Under the pieces are notes generated by a model. That model saw only the letters and a program-made list of their open reading frames with translations, did not search any database and was not told the origin of the DNA. The position numbers and the translations under genes were made by a program. From contig CAMLCW010000019.1 in assembly GCA_946478645.1 (NCBI GenBank), positions 1-27,325 on the forward strand: a DNA stretch of 27,325 bases, written 5' to 3'. Every line of letters begins with the position of its first letter. The first letter of the stretch is position 1. Below are positions 17,193-24,852 of this stretch, in pieces. This DNA comes from an uncultured Variovorax sp. GTDB lineage: Bacteria > Pseudomonadota > Gammaproteobacteria > Burkholderiales > Burkholderiaceae.

Positions 17193-18498
17193 GGCGATCT
17201 CCCCCGCCCCGTGAGAGCGTCTGGCGGAATCGCGTGATCTTGGGCGAGTGCGGCGCAATGCCGAGCGAGACCCAGCGGTCGCGCTCTTCGCCATCGGGTG
17301 AAACCACCGGGTCGTATCGGTAGAGCTCCTGCATCGCCACCACGTTGTCGTTCACGCCGGTGACTTCGCTGAGCGAGAGGATGCGCCGCTGCCCACCCGA
17401 GAGTCGGCCGATCTGCACGATGAAATCGATGGCATTGGCGATCTGCCGGCGCAGGCTGGTCTCGCTGCCCTGGTAGCCCGCGAAGCCCGCGAGCATCTCG
17501 AGGCGGTAGAGGCATTCGCGCGGCGAGCTTGCGTGGATGGTGCCCATCGAGCCTTCGTGGCCGGTGTTCATGGCCTGCATCATCTCGATGACTTCGGCGC
17601 CGCGCACTTCGCCCACGATGATCCGGTCGGGCCGCATGCGCAGGCTGTTGCGCACCAGGTCGCGGATCGACACCACGCCCGTGCCGTCGAAGCCGCCGGG
17701 CCGGCTTTCCAGCCGGACGACGTGGCTGGTGCCGAGCGACAGCTCGGCCGTGTCTTCGATCGTGATGACGCGCTCGCGCGCGGGAATGAAGGTCGCCAGC
17801 GCGTTGAGCAGCGAGGTCTTGCCCGAGCTGGTGCCGCCGCTCACGAGGATGTTGCAGCGGGCACGCACGGCGATCTCGAGAAGTTGCGCCATGCCCGCGT
17901 CGAAGGTGCCGAGCTTCACGAGATCGGCGGGCGTGAGCGGCTCCTTGCGGAACTTGCGGATCGAAACCGAGAGCCCATCGATCGCGAGCGGCTCGATGAT
18001 GACGTTGATGCGACCGCCATCGGGCAGGCGCGCATCCACCATCGGGTTGGCCTCGTCGAGGCGGCGGCCCAGGGGCGCGAGGATGCGGCGCACGATGCGC
18101 ATCACATGCTCCGAATCGGCGAAGCGCAACGTCTCGCGTTCGAGGACGCCGTGGCGCGATACGTACACGTTCTGGTAGCCGTTGATCAGGATGTCCTCGA
18201 CGGCCGGATCGTTGAGCAGGTCTTCCAGCGGCCCGAAGCCCGCGAGCTCCTTGGTCAATGCGTCGGAGATGAGCTGCATCTCGCGGTCGTTAATCGGCAC
18301 GCGACGCAGGCGCACGAAGCTGTCGACCTCGAGCTCGACGAACTGCTGGATCGACGCGCGCGACCAGCGGCCGAATTCCGCGCCGAGTTCCTCGATGCGG
18401 CTCAGCAGGTGGTCATGGGTCCAGCTCTTGATGTCCTGGAACTGCTGCGAGTTGATGAATGCCTGGTCGTCGTCGGCAAATTCGATTTCGTTGGACAT
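17185..18498 (-). CDS. tadA: TadA/CpaF secretion ATPase of the Flp pilus
   Basis: This 437-residue cytosolic hexameric motor is of the GspE/VirB11-like CpaF type. The N-terminal domain spans ~1-190 (AGFGPLEDLLNDPAVEDILINGYQNVYV is characteristic of the family). The core has Walker A GGTSSGKTS (221-229), the Asp-box region ITIEDTAEL, Walker B RIIVGEVRG (~292-300) and the His-box HEGSMGTIHA (314-323). ATG 18498 is chosen because it lies 5 bp after the tadZ stop and gives the usual N-terminus; a much longer overlapping frame is spurious. It powers pilin polymerisation through TadB and TadC. Confidence 0.96.
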   Translation of the reverse strand: MSNEIEFADDDQAFINSQQFQDIKSWTHDHLLSRIEELGAEFGRWSRASIQQFVELEVDSFVRLRRVPINDREMQLISDALTKELAGFGPLEDLLNDPAVEDILINGYQNVYVSRHGVLERETLRFADSEHVMRIVRRILAPLGRRLDEANPMVDARLPDGGRINVIIEPLAIDGLSVSIRKFRKEPLTPADLVKLGTFDAGMAQLLEIAVRARCNILVSGGTSSGKTSLLNALATFIPARERVITIEDTAELSLGTSHVVRLESRPGGFDGTGVVSIRDLVRNSLRMRPDRIIVGEVRGAEVIEMMQAMNTGHEGSMGTIHASSPRECLYRLEMLAGFAGYQGSETSLRRQIANAIDFIVQIGRLSGGQRRILSLSEVTGVNDNVVAMQELYRYDPVVSPDGEERDRWVSLGIAPHSPKITRFRQTLSRGGGDRRA

Positions 18499-18503
18499 AA
18501 GGC

Positions 18504-19787
18504 TCAACCTTGGTTTGAACTCTTCCAGAAGCCGGTGAGCTGCGACTTGAGCGCAGTCCAGCCTGGATCCTTGGGCGGCGGTTGGCCGATGGCCGGCATG
18601 TATTGCTGCACCAGGTTTCGCGCAAGGCCGATCACGGCCTGCGAATAGGGATCGTTGCGCGCCGTGCGCACCAGCATTTCGCCGCGGCTGGAGGCTGCGA
18701 GCAACTGCGTGCTGCGTGCGGGCATTACGTGGCCGAGTGGCAGCTCGAGGCGATCGGCGATGTCCTTGGCCGCGAGCCCGACATGCTTGTCGAATTTGTT
18801 GATCACGAGCGCCAGCCGGGTCATGTCGACGCTGCGCGCGCGCAGTTCCTTGAGCAGGGTGGCAGTGGAAACGATGGCGCCGATGCTCTGGTCGCAGACC
18901 ACCCAGGTCTGCTGGGCTTCGCGAACCGTCTGCGCCATGAAGTCGACGGTCGAAAAACCGCCGAGGTCGGCAATCTGGAAATCGAAGAAGTCCGCGAGGC
19001 GCCGGATGAGCGCCACGGAATCGGCGTGAGAAATCTCGCGCACCTGCGCAAGGCTCGCCGGCAGCGGCAGCACCGCAACGCCGCTCGCATGGTGCGCAAG
19101 GGCGGTGTGCAGCAGCGTCTGGTCGAGCCGCCGCAGGTTGCGCACGCCGTCCACGAAGCTGAACCCGCTTTGCGTGTCGAGATAGAGCAGGCCGTCGCGC
19201 GCTGGCAGTCCCAAGTCGAGCAGCGCCACGCCTTGCCGCAGTGCGCGTCCGGCCGGTCGCGTCGGAGGTGGCGCCAACTGCTCGTGCAGCGCGAGCGAGA
19301 GGTTCGTGGAGAGCGTGGTCACGCCAAGTCCCGCGCGCGCGCCGAGCAGCGCGAGGGTGCTGCCGCGCAGGCCACCCTGCATGGTCGCGCGCTTGCCCAT
19401 CAGCGTGCGCAGTGTGCTCACGGCCTCTGTAGGCGGCGCCGAGATATCGATGAAGTCGTCCACGCCAGCGCGCAGTGCCGCAAGCATGGCCGCCGGTTCG
19501 GCAGACTCGCCGGCCGCCAGCACCGGCAGCGCGGGCCAGTCGCGCTTCAGGCGCTCGTGAAGTTGGCTGGCTGCAGCGATGTGGTCGGGCGAGAAGTCGA
19601 TGAACACGGCCGACGGTCCGAGCATCGCGATGCGGTCGTCGATCGATTGCGCGTCGGGTTCGAGGACCACCACCGAGCCTGTCTGGCCCATTGCATCGGT
19701 GAGCCACGTGATGTAGCGCCCGTTGCTCGAGGCGAACAGGTAGGTTTCGGTGCCGATGTCCGGGATGCTGTCGCGTGGTGCGTTCAT
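18504..19787 (-). CDS. tadZ: TadZ/CpaE-type ParA/MinD-like localisation protein
   Basis: This 427-residue protein starts at ATG 19787, 10 bp after the secretin stop. Residues ~1-125 are receiver-like (VFIDFSPDHIAAASQLHERL). From ~135 on it is a MinD/ParA-like domain. The nucleotide loop reads GARAGLGVTTLSTNLSLAL, without the deviant Walker Lys of ParA (KGGxGKT); CpaE/TadZ proteins often vary here. Downstream segments such as IADLGGFSTVDFMAQTV and VCDQSIGAIVSTATLLKEL follow the switch regions, and ALVINKFDKHVGL follows the family. The role is placing or nucleating the Tad machine at its cellular site. Confidence 0.9.
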   Translation of the reverse strand: MNAPRDSIPDIGTETYLFASSNGRYITWLTDAMGQTGSVVVLEPDAQSIDDRIAMLGPSAVFIDFSPDHIAAASQLHERLKRDWPALPVLAAGESAEPAAMLAALRAGVDDFIDISAPPTEAVSTLRTLMGKRATMQGGLRGSTLALLGARAGLGVTTLSTNLSLALHEQLAPPPTRPAGRALRQGVALLDLGLPARDGLLYLDTQSGFSFVDGVRNLRRLDQTLLHTALAHHASGVAVLPLPASLAQVREISHADSVALIRRLADFFDFQIADLGGFSTVDFMAQTVREAQQTWVVCDQSIGAIVSTATLLKELRARSVDMTRLALVINKFDKHVGLAAKDIADRLELPLGHVMPARSTQLLAASSRGEMLVRTARNDPYSQAVIGLARNLVQQYMPAIGQPPPKDPGWTALKSQLTGFWKSSNQG

Positions 19788-19797
19788 GGGGCCTCGG

Positions 19798-21213
19798 TCA
19801 GCGAGAGAAACCCGGAACCGCGGCATTGGAGGCGCCGCCGAGGAAGTAAGAACGCCAGACGGCACCATCGCGCTGCTCGGCACTGCCGGGCAGGTAGGGC
19901 GCGAGGTCGGTGTTGCGCGCGATTGGCTTCACCAGGTGCGGCGTGACCACGATCACGAGTTCCTTCTCGCTCATCTGGTATTTGCTCTGCTTGAAGAAGG
20001 CGCCGAGGATCGGCAGGTCGCCGAGCAGCGGGATCTTGTCGGCGTTCGATGTGGTGGTCCGACTCACCAGGCCGCCGATGATGAAGCTCTCGCCGTCGCC
20101 TAGCTCGACCGTGGTGTCGGCCCTCCGCGTGGTGATCGCCGGCACGGCCACGCCACCAAGGCTGAGCGAATTCGTGTAGTCGAGATCGCTGGCCTCGGGC
20201 GCCACCTTGAGCACGATGCGGTCGTTCGACAGCACCGTCGGCGTCACCGTGAGACCGATGCCGAAGGGCTTGTACTCGATGGCGGTGGAGCCGAGGCCTT
20301 GCGGCACTGGCACCGGTAGTTCGCCCCCCGACAGGAAGCTGGCACTCTGTCCCGACATCGCCACCAGCGTCGGTTCGGCCAACACGCGAGCCATGCCGTT
20401 GCCTTCGAGGAAACCGACGTTCAGCCCCACGCCGGCGCGCCCGAAATTTAGCAACAGGCTGAAGGCCTGCGCGAGCGGCTTGTTGTATTCGCCCGAGATC
20501 GAGCCGTCGCCGCCGAATGACGCACTGGCCAGCGAAGAAGGCGTGAACACCCCGAAGCTGAAGCCGCTCGAATTGGCGCGCGTGCTGAAGATGTTGAGTC
20601 CGGCCTGCTTCAGCACGCTGCGGTTGAACTCCACCACCTTCACAGCCACCTGCACCGTGTGGCTGCGCACGTTCACCATTGCCGCGTCATTGACCGGGGC
20701 CTTGTCGGGCTGGGTCGAAAGTGCGGCATCGCGCGCGCGCTGGTAGGCCGGCATGCTGTCCAGGTTGCCAGCGAGCGCAGCGGCACGGCGCTGGACATCG
20801 AGCGTGTAGGTGGTGGCTGCGGTCTGGCCCTTTCCCCAGACCATCAAGGTGGTGCGCCCGGGCTGCTTGCCCGTGACGATCAGGCGCGCGGCGGGCGAGC
20901 CCGGCGTCTTGCGCGTGACCGTGACGCCAGCCACCGCTTCGTCCGCAAGCGCGACACGGTCCACGCCTCGGTCGACCAGCAACTCGCGCTGCGAACCGGC
21001 GGCCACGACGAACGGGATGGGGGGCTGTCCAGGCGCGGCGGGCGCCACCGGCTCCGCAGCCCAGACACCGGAAGCCGGCAGGCCCAGGGCGAACAGCAGC
21101 AGCACGGAAGGCAGTGGGAGCCGATGCGAGGCGCGGCGTGTGGCAAAGGGCGTCGTCGCGCGCTGCGGATGCGGCATGGAGAGGCTTTCTGGTTGTCGGA
21201 AGGAAACTGTCAT
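19798..21213 (-). CDS. rcpA: RcpA/CpaC outer-membrane secretin of the Flp pilus
   Basis: With ATG 21213 the protein has 471 residues; ATG 21177 would trim 12. The signal peptide ends near GVWAAEP. An N-terminal pilus-assembly domain lies at ~65-140 (VDRVALADEAVAGVTVTRK, GRTTLMVWGKG), then a BON-like linker region. The secretin beta-barrel domain follows (EPTLVAMSGQSASFLSGGELPVPVPQG ... ESFIIGGLVSRTT ... IPLLGDLPILGAFFKQ ... LVIVVTPHLVKP). This is the channel through which the pilus crosses the outer membrane. The rcpC stop lies 26 bp upstream. Confidence 0.94.
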   Translation of the reverse strand: MTVSFRQPESLSMPHPQRATTPFATRRASHRLPLPSVLLLFALGLPASGVWAAEPVAPAAPGQPPIPFVVAAGSQRELLVDRGVDRVALADEAVAGVTVTRKTPGSPAARLIVTGKQPGRTTLMVWGKGQTAATTYTLDVQRRAAALAGNLDSMPAYQRARDAALSTQPDKAPVNDAAMVNVRSHTVQVAVKVVEFNRSVLKQAGLNIFSTRANSSGFSFGVFTPSSLASASFGGDGSISGEYNKPLAQAFSLLLNFGRAGVGLNVGFLEGNGMARVLAEPTLVAMSGQSASFLSGGELPVPVPQGLGSTAIEYKPFGIGLTVTPTVLSNDRIVLKVAPEASDLDYTNSLSLGGVAVPAITTRRADTTVELGDGESFIIGGLVSRTTTSNADKIPLLGDLPILGAFFKQSKYQMSEKELVIVVTPHLVKPIARNTDLAPYLPGSAEQRDGAVWRSYFLGGASNAAVPGFSR

Positions 21214-21239
21214 GACTGGCGCGTCCGTTCGTTCAGTCT

Positions 21240-22262
21240 TCAGTAGCGAACGGTTTCGCTGCGGTCGCCGCGGATCATCTCGACCTCGGTGACACCACGT
21301 CCGCGGGCACCCGTAGTGGGCGAGCGCGACGCAGCGGTGACATTGGCCGCACGAGATTCGGCAAGCAGGCGTCGGCCGGCGGCGCTGCCGCCGGTGACGA
21401 GATCGGCCGCGGTCAGGCCAGCCTGGGCGCTGTCGAGGCCCTCGAGCGGCCCGCGCGCCGCCTCGCCACGCTTGGGCGCGGGAGGCTGCAGCGCCGGTGG
21501 CAGCTCGGCCAGCAATGCAGGGTCGGGCAATGCCGTGTCGAGCGGGTTGCGCAATGCCAGCAGCAGGCGACCGCTCGACTCACCGAGCGTCAGGCGGTTG
21601 ATATCGGCCACGGGGATGGCAAGCACGGCCGTGCGCGCGGCTTCGGCACGTTGCTGTTGTTGTTGCTGCTGCGGCGTGGCGCGGCCTTCACCGGCTTTGG
21701 ACGGCAGTCCGTCCACCGAGGCGCTGCCGAACGCGAGCACCCTTTTGCGCGACAGCAGCAGGCGCGCCTGCGTGCGGTCCACGTCCTTGCCGTCAGACTT
21801 GAGCATCACGAACACGTCGACGAAGTCGCCGGGCTGAACCTTGTTGCCCACACCCATGACTTCGTCGGCCTTGACCGCCACGGCGCGTTCGCCTTCCTCG
21901 ACGCGCATCGCGAGCCCCGAGGCGAGCTGGCCCTCGAGCAGCGGCGTGCCTTCTCCGATGTCGAAAACCGGCACGCGCCCGATCACGTCGGCCGTTTCCT
22001 TGAATGCGCCGGCGGGGTTGATCGGCAACTGCTCCACGCGCACCGCGTCGATCGCGATGGCCTGGCCCGCCGCCACGGGTTTCGAAGCAACGACCACGGC
22101 GAAGGTGGGAGCGCGCGCCACAGTGCTCGACGAGGCCGCGGCAGGCGCTGCGGTGGACGGCGGCGGCTTGGCGGGTTGCCGGCTCAGGACCCAGGCATAG
22201 CCGCCCAGCGCGATGGCCAGCAGTACCAGGATGGCGGCGACGATTTTGGTGAGATGGATCAT
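21240..22262 (-). CDS. rcpC: RcpC/CpaB Flp pilus assembly protein (SAF domain)
   Basis: This 340-residue protein starts at ATG 22262 with a membrane anchor (IVAAILVLLAIALGGYAWVL). A Pro/Ala/Ser linker and a SAF-like domain follow (FAVVVASKPVAAGQAIAIDAVRVEQLP ... GRVPVFDIGEGTPLLEGQL), then the RcpC/CpaB core (ERAVAVKADEVMGVGNKVQPGDFVDVFVML). A run of seven Gln interrupts the second half. The ~80-residue C-terminal tail is Ala/Arg-rich and probably disordered. The much longer frame upstream covers tadV out of frame and is rejected. It acts in the periplasm next to the secretin, possibly gripping peptidoglycan through SAF. Confidence 0.92.
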   Translation of the reverse strand: MIHLTKIVAAILVLLAIALGGYAWVLSRQPAKPPPSTAAPAAASSSTVARAPTFAVVVASKPVAAGQAIAIDAVRVEQLPINPAGAFKETADVIGRVPVFDIGEGTPLLEGQLASGLAMRVEEGERAVAVKADEVMGVGNKVQPGDFVDVFVMLKSDGKDVDRTQARLLLSRKRVLAFGSASVDGLPSKAGEGRATPQQQQQQQRAEAARTAVLAIPVADINRLTLGESSGRLLLALRNPLDTALPDPALLAELPPALQPPAPKRGEAARGPLEGLDSAQAGLTAADLVTGGSAAGRRLLAESRAANVTAASRSPTTGARGRGVTEVEMIRGDRSETVRY

Positions 22263-22339
22263 GAACGGCGGTTGAGGAGTGGGGCAGCCTGTCGGCGGGA
22301 GGTGGAGAGGAGAAGCCCACGGTGACGAGCAGCGTGGGG

Positions 22340-22837
22340 CTAACTCTGTCGGCCCCAGACCATCCAGACCGCAGCGGCCACCGCGAGGTAGGCCGCAAAA
22401 GGGATCGGGCGCGTGTACTTGCGCGCACCCGGGGCGTCGGTGGCGCGCGGCCGGCCCGACAGCATCAGTGCCAGCCGCGGAAACCACGGCAGCCGCTGCA
22501 GCACCAGCCAGAGCACCGCGTGCAGGCCGGCCAGCACGCTGGCGCCGATCCAGATCGGCAGCAAGGGTGTGGCGCCGACCCAGAGGCCGAGCACACCCGC
22601 GAATTTGACGTCGCCAGCGCCCATGAGGCCGGCCACGTAGAAAAGGAGGAGAAAACCGAAACCGAATGCGGCACCGGTCAGGGCGTCTTTCCAGTGGATG
22701 CCGAATGGCTGGGCGTTCATGGCAAGTGCACCCACGGCAAGCGCCGCGCCAACCAGCACCAGCCAATTGGGGACGCGGCGTTGTCGGGTGTCATAGGCCG
22801 TGATCAGCAGCAGCCACAGCAGCCACAAATAGGGCAT
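22340..22837 (-). CDS. tadV: TadV/CpaA prepilin peptidase (A24 family)
   Basis: This 165-residue polytopic inner-membrane aspartyl protease has the first catalytic Asp at residue 16 (AYDTRQRRVPN) and the second in GAGD (73-76, Asp76), the diagnostic GxGD motif. There is no N-methyltransferase domain, as expected for the short TadV form. About five to six hydrophobic helices are visible. It removes the leader from the Flp pilin and from the two TadE-like proteins encoded downstream. It starts 10 bp after the flp stop; the gap to rcpC is 77 bp and shows nothing definite. Confidence 0.95.
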   Translation of the reverse strand: MPYLWLLWLLLITAYDTRQRRVPNWLVLVGAALAVGALAMNAQPFGIHWKDALTGAAFGFGFLLLFYVAGLMGAGDVKFAGVLGLWVGATPLLPIWIGASVLAGLHAVLWLVLQRLPWFPRLALMLSGRPRATDAPGARKYTRPIPFAAYLAVAAAVWMVWGRQS

Positions 22838-22847
22838 GCGCCTGGAT

Positions 22848-23033
22848 TTAAGCCGGCTTCACAGCGTCCGCAACGCCCTTGAAGATGTCCGACAGAATCT
22901 TTCCGAGGCCAGTGGTGGCACTGGTGCCAAAAACGGCCACCAAAATAATTGCCATCAACCCCGCAATAATTCCATATTCAATTGCAGTGGCACCTTCTTC
23001 GTCGCGAAGAAACCGAGTGATAGAGCGAAGCAT
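22848..23033 (-). CDS. flp: Flp-type major pilin
   Basis: This 61-residue prepilin starts MLRSITRFLRDEEG, cut after Gly14, followed by ATAIEYGIIAGLMAIILVAVFG with Glu at +5 and the Flp-signature Glu-Tyr pair. The mature pilin is ~47 residues, the usual Flp size, with a short amphipathic tail ending KPA. A ribosome-binding site (AAAGGG) lies about 9 bases upstream. It is the first gene of the operon and the main structural subunit of the bundle-forming pilus. Only one flp copy is visible here. Confidence 0.96.
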   Translation of the reverse strand: MLRSITRFLRDEEGATAIEYGIIAGLMAIILVAVFGTSATTGLGKILSDIFKGVADAVKPA

Positions 23034-23080
23034 GATTTTTACCCTTTGAAGAATGTTAACGAGCGGCTGGGAGGCCTCAT

Positions 23081-23107
23081 GTTATACGGCGTAACTCCAT
23101 GTATCAA
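23081..23107 (-). promoter_or_regulatory. Candidate sigma-70 promoter of the flp-tad operon
   Basis: Read on the minus strand, TTGATA (23107-23102) and TATAAC (23086-23081) match the consensus at 5/6 each, with a short 15-bp spacer. The predicted start near 23074 gives a leader of about 41 nt. The spacer contains GTTACG, the same core found repeatedly further upstream, so a regulator could bind over the promoter. Confidence 0.5.
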
Positions 23108-23169
23108 CCGGGATACCGAAGGAGAAAGCGCCGCGACTGTGCTAGCCCTACCTCCTAAGCAGGATGGCG

Positions 23170-23184
23170 GCCAACCCTGCGCCA
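23170..23184 (-). promoter_or_regulatory. Candidate sigma-54 promoter of the flp-tad operon
   Basis: Minus-strand TGGCGCAGGGTTGGC has GG and GC exactly 10 bases apart and agrees with TGGCAC-N5-TTGC at most positions, with the invariant GG and GC present. The start site would be near 23158, giving a ~125-nt leader. The operon itself encodes a sigma-54 activator, which makes the match worth weight, but a single site of this quality can arise by chance. Confidence 0.45.
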
Positions 23185-23253
23185 CCCCTCGAACCACCTC
23201 TGTGTCCACGCGCTTCGATGAGTTCGTAAGCGGATTCTTACCTCTGTAAACAG

Positions 23254-23281
23254 GGGTACCCATACCATGAATGTGGTACCC
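23254..23281. promoter_or_regulatory. GGTACC dyad, possible enhancer site for the sigma-54 activator
   Basis: Two GGTACC palindromes centred 20 bp apart form the ends of a 28-bp imperfect dyad (arms GGGTACC and GGTACCC, centre near CATG). It lies about 70-100 bp upstream of the sigma-54-like element, the usual distance for an activator site. The assignment is inferred from position and symmetry only. Confidence 0.35.
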
Positions 23282-23420
23282 ACGTTACGTGGAACAGAGG
23301 GTGCAAATGTGTTTACGTTACGGGAACGTGGACGTCTCGCGTCACGTAACACCACGGTTGCGCGACGAGATGTAACGTTCGATGTAGAGCCAGAAAGTGC
23401 GGAAAAAGTCACACATCTGG

Positions 23421-23455
23421 CCCGATGCCCCCCAGGTTCAGAGGGGCAAATCGGG
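23421..23455 (-). terminator. Hairpin just downstream of the L,D-transpeptidase gene
   Basis: CCCGAT-GCCCC pairs with GGGGC-(AA bulge)-ATCGGG, an 11-bp stem around an 11-nt loop, beginning 2 bp past the stop codon. A T-run (GACTTTTTC on the minus strand) follows only after about 13 nt, so it is an imperfect intrinsic terminator. Confidence 0.5.
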
Positions 23456-23457
23456 GC

Positions 23458-24852
23458 TCAGCCGAGGATGTCCTCGTGGAAAAGCTTCCACTCGCTGCCT
23501 TGCCGCAGCCAGTACTGGCGCCGGGTGCGCCCGCTTTTCTCGCCTTCGAACACTTCGCCGAAGGTGGCGACCATGGTGTCGTCGCCGTCGCGCCAGTGCA
23601 GGTACGACATGTCCTTGAGCTGGACGCGCTTGCCCTGTGCGTATTCCAATTCGTCCTGAAGAATTGACGAGGGATCTGCCGGTCTTTTGCCGCCGCGCTG
23701 GAAATCCGGCAAATAGAATTTCTTCAATTGCGCTTCATTGCCATTGGCGCGCACTTCTTTCCAGGCTGCCACGGCGCTGGTGAACGATTGCGCTTCCTTT
23801 TCGGCCTGCGAATGCGAAATCCATTGCAGGCTCGTGGCGGTGACGACCGGGGTGGCCCCGATCTGCACCTTGCGCAGCAGCTGTTTCAGGTCGGGGTTGG
23901 CCATCACGACGCAGCCGTCGCTGGCGAGAGGCGCGCGGGCGTACTGCTGCGGCGGCGTGCCGTGCAGCCAGATGCCGCTGCCTGTCTTGCCGCGGCGGAC
24001 GTCGTAGGGGTTGGGATAGTTGATCGGGAGCGCGCCCGCGCCATAGAAGTCCTTCAGCGACTTCGGGTCGAGCTTGCTGGTGACGTGGTAGACGCCGAGC
24101 GGAGTGCGCGCATCGCCCTCGCTGGCCTTGCCGATGCCCGCCTTGCCGACCGAGACGTAGTAGTCGGCGACGAGCTGCAACCCCTTGTCGGAGTTCTCGA
24201 GCAGGTACAGGCGCGAGCGCGAGGCGTCGACGGCGATGGCGTAGCGGCTGCGCGTGGACAGCGCGAGGAACTGCGAGGGCACGGTGCCGGGCGGTGGCCG
24301 GTCGCGCAGTGCCTGCAGGCGGCGGCGCGATTCGTCACGCAGTTCGGCCATGGCGGCGCTGCTGCGCAGCTTGCCGACGCTGGCGGCGTCGGAAAAACCG
24401 TGCGCGGGCGGCACCTGGGTGGCCAGCAGGTCGGCATACACCAGCTGGGCCAGCTGGAAGTTGGGATGGTCGCGCACCAGCTCGCGCGCCTTCTGGAGTG
24501 CGGCGCGGGCCTGGCCGCGCCCGAACAGCTCGTACACGGCGATGAGCCGGGCCTCGGCGCTGCTGGCCTGCTCGATGGCGCCGGTGGAGGCGGCCGGCCT
24601 GCTGCGCGCGGCGTTCTTCGCGCGCGATGCGCTTCTCGGCTCTGCCCGGCGGCTGCCGGTCGCCACCTTGGACTTGGATGGCTTCGCGATCTTGGCGCTG
24701 CCGGCCTTGCCCTGGTCCTGCCTGGTTGAGGCGCCGAGGGCCGTGGGCGCGGCCGCCAGCAGGGCCGTTGCTGCCGCGAGCGCGGCGAGCAGGCGCCCGC
24801 CGTGCCGCAGTGGGGGAATCCGGAGCCGGTCGCGCCGGACGGAGCCCGTCAC
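23458..24852 (-). CDS. L,D-transpeptidase (YkuD) with C-terminal NTF2/Cds6-like domain
   Basis: From GTG 24852 the protein has 464 residues; ATG 24885 would add 11. A signal peptide runs to about residue 41 (APTALGA). A Lys/Ala/Ser-rich linker and a helical segment follow (LIAVYELFGRGQARAALQKARELV). The YkuD domain starts at RYAIAVDASRSRLYLLEN and includes TPLGVYHVTSKL, IWLHGTPP and SDGCVVMANPDL. The Cys is the nucleophile and the LHGT His is conserved; the position before GC is Asp rather than the common His. The C-terminal ~110 residues are NTF2-like (QYWLRQGSEWKLFHEDILG) and resemble the end of the upstream protein. The start codon overlaps the upstream stop in TAGTG. The likely role is periplasmic 3-3 cross-linking of peptidoglycan or attachment of proteins to it. 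Confidence 0.9.
   Translation of the reverse strand: MTGSVRRDRLRIPPLRHGGRLLAALAAATALLAAAPTALGASTRQDQGKAGSAKIAKPSKSKVATGSRRAEPRSASRAKNAARSRPAASTGAIEQASSAEARLIAVYELFGRGQARAALQKARELVRDHPNFQLAQLVYADLLATQVPPAHGFSDAASVGKLRSSAAMAELRDESRRRLQALRDRPPPGTVPSQFLALSTRSRYAIAVDASRSRLYLLENSDKGLQLVADYYVSVGKAGIGKASEGDARTPLGVYHVTSKLDPKSLKDFYGAGALPINYPNPYDVRRGKTGSGIWLHGTPPQQYARAPLASDGCVVMANPDLKQLLRKVQIGATPVVTATSLQWISHSQAEKEAQSFTSAVAAWKEVRANGNEAQLKKFYLPDFQRGGKRPADPSSILQDELEYAQGKRVQLKDMSYLHWRDGDDTMVATFGEVFEGEKSGRTRRQYWLRQGSEWKLFHEDILG

Larger units (their letters stand above)
23034..23457. promoter_or_regulatory. 424-bp intergenic control region upstream of flp
   Basis: No gene is supported here. The stretch is more AT-rich than its surroundings and holds the two candidate flp promoters, a GGTACC dyad (23254-23281), several GTTACG-type boxes (23090-23095, 23284-23288, 23317-23321, 23346-23350, 23372-23376) and the 3' hairpin of the L,D-transpeptidase gene (23421-23455). 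Short frames across it lack coding character. Confidence 0.7.

Noticed and set aside
17185..19707. An 840-codon minus-strand frame that would extend TadA upstream
   Set aside because: The extra ~400 residues are Arg/Ala-rich and overlap tadZ in another frame. ATG 18498 gives the normal TadA N-terminus and a 5-bp gap after tadZ.
22836..23249. A 137-codon plus-strand frame across flp and its upstream region
   Set aside because: It is antisense to the pilin gene and runs through promoter-like DNA. No domain, and composition unlike the real genes.
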